From assembly GCF_000247815.1 (NCBI RefSeq), contig NC_021678.1, positions 2,792,365-2,856,364 on the forward strand: DNA of 64,000 nucleotides, written 5' to 3'. The notes beneath the pieces are model-generated. The model did no database searches. It was given only the letters and a program-made list of their open reading frames with translations, and was not told where the DNA came from. Below, one piece after another: positions 47,745-56,700 of the stretch; position 1 is the first letter of the stretch, and every line of letters begins with the position of its first letter. Position numbers and translations under genes: made by a program. The DNA is from Ficedula albicollis. Taxonomy: Eukaryota > Chordata > Aves > Passeriformes > Muscicapidae.

Positions 47745-50700
47745 CTGAGGGACAAACGACAGCAGGATGGTCAGGGTGCTGTGATGGTGGATCTCATCCT
47801 TCTCCTCCCAGATCAGCCCATGTCACCACCTCCTGATGGCCCTATTGGTGGATCTCATCCTTCTCCTCCCAGACCAGCCCATGTCACCACCTCCTGATGG
47901 CCCTATGGATGGTGCATCCACCCATATTCAGGAATTTGTGGAGCCCTTGTCTCATCCCTGCCAGTTCTGACCAACCAATAATTCTCTCCTCTTCCCAAGA
48001 AGTCCTCCTTTACCTCAAGCCCACCTGGATGTTTCCACAGGATCTGGCTGTACCCAGGGATTACCTGTATGGGGCCTGTTCCTCTCTCAGCTGCAGGCAC
48101 ATCAGCACAGGGCTGCTGGAAAACCTCAGCTTGGTGTCGAAGTGGATCGAGGTCTCTGCCTCTGTCTGGCTCCTCAGGGTGGCTTGGAGGAAAGGGGAAT
48201 CTAGTTCTGCCTGGAAATCCATGGCAAGGCTTCCCCTGGGAGAGAGAAACGTGTAGGGTCTGGTCACAGAGCAGTGGGCACTGAACAACTCCATAAACCC
48301 CTTAAATGAGAGGTCTGGCCATGGAAAATGTGTGTGCAACCACCAGGAAAGGCTGGACCCACCAGCAGAAGGGCAGGGAGCTGTGGAAATCCACCCTCAC
48401 CCCCCAAGTATTCCCATTCCCTGAGCCAAGCTCTCTCCTTGCCCGCTGACCTGGCACTGACGCTGGTTTTCAGCTCCTGCTCCCAAATGCTCACGTCCAT
48501 GTCAGCTGAAATGTCCAGCCCCAGCCCACCCTGGAGTTTGACGGTCACTTGGAGGCCAGACTGCAGAGGAACGACCTGGGGGATGGAAAAGGCAGAGCTT
48601 CCTGTGACCAGGATGAGTGGCTGGCACCGGCAGGGCATTGTGGCTGCTGGGAATGTCTGTCCCAGCTCTGCATCCATTGCTCTGCCAAGCCCAAGACTGA
48701 GCGAGTGCCAGCTCACTCTTGGACCTTATATCTGTACCTGGGGTGCGTAACGCCCGCAGGCTCGCTTCACTGCAGTACCTGGTGGTGGTCCATCAGCAGG
48801 AGGTTCCCTCTGACCACGCTGGTGGGCCCTCCACTGCTCAGCAGGACCTTGGCCATCAGGTCAGCGTATCCCTGGAAGAAGATGGTTGGCCGCAGCTGGA
48901 CGTCAAAGAAGGTGGCTGACATCCCAGCCATGAGCTCTGGCTCCTCTTCCCCTTCTGAGAGGTTTTCTCCCATCATCGACTCCATCCCTTGTGCTTCAAA
49001 GGTGACCTGGAAGAGAGAAGGGGAGGGACCCTTTGGAGCAGGACGCTGGTGATGGAGTGACTGGGATGAGGCATTTCAGCCACCCCTGAGGTATCAGCGT
49101 TGCATCCTCTGTTTTTTGGGGGTAGCAGGAGTGTCTGGTTTCATTCTGGGGATTTGGGAATTTGCCTGTTTGTGATACAGGACATGCAGAGCACACAAGA
49201 GGGGGCACAGGGACAGCAGTGACATCACTGGGTTGGTGTTGTCACCCCCCTCCAGCCCCTCTCCCACCTGAGCTGCACGGAGCCGCTGGCCATGGCTGAG
49301 CAGGGAGAAGTCAGACACACTCTTCCTCAGGAATCCACCCTCCAAAAACAGCAGGTCCAGCCCAAAAGTGGAAGTCAGGTCCTGGGTGGCTGGAAAGCAG
49401 AGAGATGCCCATGAGCACCCCTGGGTGTCTGGTGGAAGGGGGGTGGTAACAGGATGATCTTTGATGTCCCTTCCAACCCAAACCAGTGGTACCATTCTGC
49501 ATTTTCTCCTTTAATTCTTGCCAACTGAAATTACTCAGCATTGCAAAGTTGGATTTTTTTTTTCTGCTTTCCACCTTCACTGACCCTCTACAAGGCCAGA
49601 CTGTGGTACCATTCTGCATTTTCTCCTTTAATTCTTGCCAACTGAAATTATTCAGCATTGCAAAGCTGGATTTTTTTTTTTCTCCTTTCCACCTTCACTG
49701 ACCCTCTACAAGGCCAGACTGAGCTAATTTGAAGAGGGACAGAAATGAGAGCTGAGGGATGAAGAATTCAGCAGATGTTTAGCAAGTGCTGCTTTCTGCT
49801 GTCTCTGAAGTTTGATTCTTTTAAATCTCAGTACAGGAATTCTCCTCTTGGAAGATTTTCTTAAAAGTACTAAAGGGATTGAGGAATGGAATAAAATATC
49901 TTGACTTGTCAGGGAAAGGACAGAAACTCCCACCAGCAATCTGCTCTTGGTTTCATCTCCAGCTGAAGCTCCTCTTTCAAACCAGCAGGATTTGGGCAAA
50001 GTTGGTGCTAGAGAAGGGTATGTTCATATCTCAGGTGGTGGCAGCCAGCTGCTGCTGGGGGACACTCTCAGAAACCTGCCCAAGATTTTGGGGCATTCTA
50101 TAGACCTGAATCCTCCTCTGGAAGCTGCCTTTTACCACCAAACCCTCCTTTAACCCTCTGAGGAGACTGTGGGGTCAGTGTCCTCTGCCCTGTCACCTCT
50201 GCCCTGTCACCTGTCAGAGGTCCTGAGATGTGGGGTCAGTGTCCTCTGCCCTGTCACCTGTCAGAGGTCCTGAGAAAGAGGAGGAGATGCCGACTTTAGA
50301 GAAGAAGTTGTAATTATTTATCCGTGGGTCTCCCATGATGTCTTTCATTATCTTCCTGGAAAAGAGAGGCAAAAGGACATGTCAGCACTGGGAGGGAGGG
50401 AGAGAAAAGGTCAGTGCTCACTGCAGAAGGAAATATCATTTGCCAGTATATTTCTCATGGTTGCTGACTGTCCAGAGCAGAGTAAAAAATTGAAGCATTA
50501 AATCTGGGCTAGCCTGGAATTTCCCTTTCCTCTGGTTTATTACGATAAACCAGGCAAATATTTTTGAGCAGCTTTTGCTTAGCTCTGAAAAAATGTGAGT
50601 GCTTGGTTTGGTCTGTGCAGACAGGAGGATCAATGCAGGTACAAATTGTGAAATTGAGCTTTGGCTTCCAAGGGCTCTGCTGAAACCACAAGCCTGGGTC

Positions 50701-53700
50701 CTGCTGCCATGGGGCAGGATGATAAGGAACATCAAGTTTCACCCAGCTTTGTGGCATCTGCATCCTTTTTGTTACTCCAGGAATATCCAGGCAGCCCCCA
50801 TGAAATGATGCTAGCACGTTTTAAAGACATTTGGTCCAAACCCCACAGCTGGATTGTGGAGGAGGAGGAGAAAAAGTTGCTGTAGAGCAGAGGGAAAAAT
50901 GCACCCATCCCCTTAAGCCCCACTTTGCCAGGTGGTGGTGGTGGTCACGCAGGCTGTTCTGGACTTTCAGCAGCAGGAACGTGGCCATCTCAGTCTCCAT
51001 CTCACTGGTGGCCAGCAGGATGTTGATGACATCCATGGGTGAAGGGTTGTTATCCAGGAGGATTTCTGCAGCAGCCAGGCGACAGGTTTTGTCATAACTC
51101 CTCCTCTTCTGGTGGAAAATCCTCCTCATCACTCGCTTCACCTGAGGAGGAGGGGGAAATTAAAAGAGTGCAGATGCACCTCAGCAGCTTGGCTTTGAGT
51201 GGGGAGGGCAGCACCGAGCTTCAGCAATTTGCTCTCCTACCTTGCTGGAGATGAGGGCAGCGGGGAATCGCTGCAGGGCAGAGGTGGCTGCAGCTGTGAC
51301 AGCTGTGGGACCGTCCTCAGCGTGGTGCAGGAGGGTGGGGATGGTCTCAGGGAGCCTTGCATTCCCCAGGGCCAGCAGGTAAATGACCACCTTGGGCTCC
51401 TCCTCAGCACCTCTGAGCCCCCTGAGGATGGTTTCCACCCCACGCTCCACCACCTGCTCAGAATTTGCGGGAGGAGAAGGAGGTGAGGAGAGATTCCAGA
51501 AGATTTTCTGGGCACTCCTGGAATACAGGGGGTATCCCAAGGGATTGCAGAGGACCCACCTGCAGCCCACAGAGCTTCTGCTGGCACAGCTTGCCCACCA
51601 GAGAGCCCACAGAAACAACCCCTGTCTCCCAGATCTCAGGTGCCAGCTGCTTCCCATCCAGCTTGTCCTGGGCATCAGGAAAGGGGTAATAGGAAGCAAG
51701 AAAAAAATGAAAAGGGGGAAAAAAAAAAGAGAACGAGTACGCTTTACCTCTGTCATAGGTTACAATGTAAAGATATGCCCAAAAGTGTGTGTTCTATCAC
51801 CATCTGCTGAAACCAGGTGGGGCAGTGAGGCAGCCCCCATGAAATGATGCTAGCACGTTTTAAAGACATTTGGTCCAAACCCCACAGCTGGATTGTGGAG
51901 GAGGAGGAGAAAAAGTTGCTGTAGAGCAGAGGGAAAAATGCACCCATCCCCTTAAGCCCCACTTTGCCAGGTGGTGGTGGTGGTCACGCAGGCTGTTCTG
52001 GACTTTCAGCAGCAGGAACGTGGCCATCTCAGTCTCCATCTCACTGGTGGCCAGCAGGATGTTGATGACATCCATGGGTGAAGGGTTGTTATCCAGGAGG
52101 ATTTCTGCAGCAGCCAGGCGACAGGTTTTGTCATAACTCCTCCTCTTCTGGTGGAAAATCCTCCTCATCACTCGCTTCACCTGAGGAGGAGGGGGAAATT
52201 AAAAGAGTGCAGATGCACCTCAGCAGCTTGGCTTTGAGTGGGGAGGGCAGCACCGAGCTTCAGCAATTTGCTCTCCTACCTTGCTGGAGATGAGGGCAGC
52301 GGGGAATCGCTGCAGGGCAGAGGTGGCTGCAGCTGTGACAGCTGTGGGACCGTCCTCAGCGTGGTGCAGGAGGGTGGGGATGGTCTCAGGGAGCCTTGCA
52401 TTCCCCAGGGCCAGCAGGTAAATGACCACCTTGGGCTCCTCCTCAGCACCTCTGAGCCCCCTGAGGATGGTTTCCACCCCACGCTCCACCACCTGCTCAG
52501 AATTTGCGGGAGGAGAAGGAGGTGAGGAGAGATTCCAGAAGATTTTCTGGGCACTCCTGGAATACAGGGGGTATCCCAAGGGATTGCAGAGGACCCACCT
52601 GCAGCCCACAGAGCTTCTGCTGGCACAGCTTGCCCACCAGAGAGCCCACAGCAACAACCCCTGTCTCCCAGATCTCAGGTGCCAGCTGCTTCCCATCCAG
52701 CTTGTCCTGGGCATCAGGAAAGGGGTAATAGGAAGCAAGAAAAAAATGAAAAGGGGGAAAAAAAAAAGAGAACGAGTACGCTTTACCTCTGTCATAGGTT
52801 ACAATGTAAAGATATGCCCAAAAGTGTGTGTTCTATCACCATCTGCTGAAACCAGGTGGGGCAGTGATCCTTATCTCTGTGGGAGATATCCTCTGCTAAT
52901 GGGCCAGCTGTTAAAACCAGATGGGGTAGTGTTTGTCTTTCCTACAAGCCATCCTTCCTCCAGGAAGATATCTTCTGTTAATGGGCCTTTGAGTCCCACT
53001 GCATGACTGATAAAATTACATCATCCCACTGGGAGATGCTCCACCCAGGGGGAGGAGCCAAGCCTTTCCTACCTAGATTGTTTGTCTTTCCTACAAGCCA
53101 TCCTTCCTCCAGGAAGATATCTTCTGTTAATGGGCCTTTGAGTCCCACTGCATGACTGATAAAATTACATCATCCCACTGGGAGATGCTCCACCCAGGGG
53201 GAGGAGCCAAGCCTTTCCTACCCAGATAAAATCTGAGATTTGGAACATCAGAGCAGCCCTTACCCACTGGTTTCCAGAGGACCAGAGCTACCAGACCTTT
53301 CTACAGGATCACTACTTCAACAAGACCACTTCATCTGGATGCTACCACCACCCTAACTAGCGCTGCGTCAGGTTGTATTCTGACTCTGCCAGTGGTTTTT
53401 CTTTTGTACTACTGCATGTATTTTATTTTTCTCTTTTTTCCTATTAAATTGTACTTCTGACTTGGAGTCTCTCACCGATTTTGCTTTCAAAGCCATTACA
53501 ACCTCTTATCTCAAACTGTTTCCTAATCAAGTAAGGAAAAACTAGTTCTCGAAGGAGGTTGTGTATGATTTAATTGGATAAAATGCTGTGGCTCTAAATT
53601 AAGATTTTATTAACTCTAATGCACTGATACAAAGCATTTTTTTCTGAATTCTTTTCCTCTGAGGAGCATCTACTCCCATCACCAGTGTTCTGTTAAATGC

Positions 53701-56700
53701 ACATAAAACAATCCTGTGAGCAGGAAAATCAATTTCTACAGAAACATTTTCCTTGTTCCATGGTGTGTGGATCCATCCCAGGGGAAGAGGAGGAAGAGAG
53801 AGGTGCCCATACTCACTAAGACAAGGTGGAGAAGCTCTCCTGAAGGCCTGGGAGAGAAAGCTGCTGCGTAGAGAAACGTCTCCAGGAGGGACTTGGGCTC
53901 CTGGCTGAAATCCAGGAAGTCTGAGAGCGCTGCCAAGGAAGCCACAGACTGCGTGGCCACCGCTGCCTCCACAAGGAAGGGGCTGGAGCGGGAAGAGGCA
54001 AGTCATCAGTGGCACAAAAACCATGCAGGACAGGCACTAGGAAAAGCCAGAGAAGCCTGCCACTAGTCAGGATGGTGCATAGAGCAGCACCAGCTGTCCC
54101 TGGTTGTCTTGTCCAGCTCTGGGAATTTTGGAGAAGGAGTCCCAGGGATCCTCACCGTGTCTCCTGGGGCGCTCTCCTCAGCAGCTGCAGGATGTCCCTC
54201 TTCTTGGCGCTGCGCAGCATCTGGATGAACCTCTGGAACTGCCAGGTGGTCGCCACCTTCGAGGCGTCTGTTTGGACTCTCTGCCTGTCAAAAGCCTTCA
54301 GGAAGGCTCTCAGCTGCAAAGGTGAGGTTTGTTAGGTGGGATTTAGCCTCTTTTCCCATGTTATCATGGGATAACGTTTACACCAAAGCAGCAGTAACCA
54401 GCCCCTCCAAAAGCACCACGGGGGTTTAACCCCACACCCTGCAAGTGTCCAGCTTGAGGGGGAGCCCCTGGTGAGTTTTGGGGGTCGGTAGCATCACTGA
54501 CCGAGGGGCAGTGGGTGCAGACCCTCCGGAAGGGCAGGCTGGCCATGCCCAGGGGCTGGGGCCGTGCCTCTGTGCCGGCCAGCACATCCTTGAGGCTTTG
54601 TCCAGACACCTCTGCTGGCCCAGGCATTGCAGGAGACACCAGCTGGAGCTGCTGCCTGTGAAGGGAGAAACAGTCAATGGCAAGTTTTGTGATTTCCACC
54701 CTCCGTGGCCAGGGACCGTCGCTCACCTTGAGCTGATTTTGATTCTGGAGCGGGATCTCAGGGCTGGAGCCACCTCGTGGCTTTCCTCTGCCAGGACTGA
54801 CTGGAGCAGCTTGTCCTTCACCACGTACTGGCTTTCACCACGTACTGGCTTCTGCTGGAGGGCCGCCACTCGACTCCAAAAATCTTGGAAAAGGAAAAGC
54901 AAGGAGAAAAAAAATGCAACCTTTTTTTCCCCTTGCCCTCTCCCCAGGAGATTTCTCTCTTTACATTAGCAGAAAAAGAACTTTCCTGTCCACAAAGTCA
55001 CCTACTTCACTTGCAAAATGTAGGAAAGGAAAACCCATAAAATCCTGCCTTCTTCCCAGAGAAGGCAACACCAGGTGACGACCAGGGGATGCTCACCTGT
55101 GGCTGATGCAGGTAGGCAGAGTGGTGACACCACAGGGGTTTGCACAACAAGGTGGGGTTGAGACCCCTGCCAGGGCCTGTGGGGTCTCTGTGGTGATGTC
55201 TATTTTTATATTGAATTCAGTAGAATTTGTACATTAAAAAAAATAAACTTAAATTTTGGTTATAACTGCATTAAGACCCACAGGATTTCATCTGTTTACA
55301 TCAGGGCTGAACACAGGCTGCTGCTTTAAGCAGAGTTCTGCTAAACTAATCCCCAATCCAACGAGTCTGAGAGCCAGGAAACATCCCTGCATCTCCACCT
55401 TCCCAAGCAGGATCAGCTGACAGGTCAGAAGTGATAACAAGGGTTATCCTTGACACCTCAAGATCCCTCTGGGGGGATGTTGGTTCATCCCACTTTGAGG
55501 GTGGGTCTAAAAGTCCCATCCCAAACTGGTGCAGAGGGCTGAAGCCAGCTGGGAATGGGAATCCAAGCCCACCTGCAAATAGATTTTAGGGATGGCCCTG
55601 CTGTACTCAATGTGAGCTGAGCCCCCCACAGTGAGAGCAGTGGACTTGCTTTGTTTAGGGAGGTGAATCCAGACTTTGGCTTTGAGCAGCTGAGGAGATC
55701 TTTGGTCTTGGTGATGGAATGGTTGGACACGGTGTAGGTGACCTGGCAGCTTCCAGAGGCATCTTCCTGAAACACAAACAGGAGTGACCGTGAGTATTAA
55801 ATGATCTGTGGGGACAACAGACACAAAGGCCAACCTAAAGAAGAGAACAGCACTAAAAGGAGAAAAACACAAAGGCCAACCTAAAGAAGAGAACAGCACT
55901 AAAATCTAGAAAGTGGGGCAAATCAGGGGGTGGTTGGATAGTTCCAAGTCCATCTGGGCATCTTTGCAAATTCAGGCTAATGCCAGCAGCAGCATCTGCT
56001 GCATTTGGAGTTCTGAGGTTATTTCATGTTGTTCACAGGTCATTCTAGCTGGTTCCTGGCAAAGCAAATAAATCCCACTTGGCAGGAATCATTGTGCAGT
56101 TTTTTCTCTGCTGTTCCTAATGTCCAGGGAAAGGCGTTCCTAATGTCCAGGGAAAGGCTATGATTTTGTAAGAATACCTATTGCTGAATATTATGTTATC
56201 TTATTTCAAGTCCTCTGCCTTTCCAAGAGTCATCCTTGCTCACAGCCTGGTTGGAGCAGCAGACCCAATGTTGTTTATCCTGAATTTTGGCCCCTCTGCT
56301 GAAGCTTGTGGGCTGGCTAGGCTCCTGGTGCATCCCTGGATTTTGGGCAGATGTGGCCCCAGCTCTGGACCTACCTCCACTGTGGTGCCAGCGTGGGGCT
56401 GAAGCTGGAACAGGCTGATGATGCCTCGTTTCAGGTTGGAGATCAGGATGTTTTCTGCTTCATTCCCGTAGAAAGCTTTGACCTGGGAGGGCAGGAGGTG
56501 GTGCCTGGGTGAGGGGACATCTCTGGGGTCCCTGCAGGCTCTCTGCTGCCTTCCCTGACAAAAGGGAGCCTGGGAACACCCTGTAGGCACCTGAGGAATT
56601 CTCTCGAGGAGGACTTTATCCCTCAATATCATGAGGTCTGCAGATGCAAGCCCACAAAATTTCCCTTTCCTCCCCACCCTGAAATTCCATAACCTTAGAG

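Larger units (their letters stand above)
50789..52866. repeat. 1039-bp tandem duplication (exons 10-12)
   Basis: 50789-51827 and 51828-52866 differ at one base that I noticed (about 51616 versus 52652). The unit holds MTTP-like exons 10, 11 and 12 and the first about 70 bases of LTR copy C. The first copy stops within the LTR; the second carries the whole LTR. Confidence 0.92.

Noticed and set aside
51181..51756. 191-residue - strand frames at 51181 and 52220 as single genes
   Set aside because: They join exon 10 and 11 coding pieces through intron sequence; splice sites and MTTP alignment define the true exons.
55571..55649. Coding extension of MTTP-like exon 5 to a GT donor
   Set aside because: It needs a frameshift, and the residues compete with exon 6 for the same part of MTTP. 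The GC donor gives exact phase and alignment.
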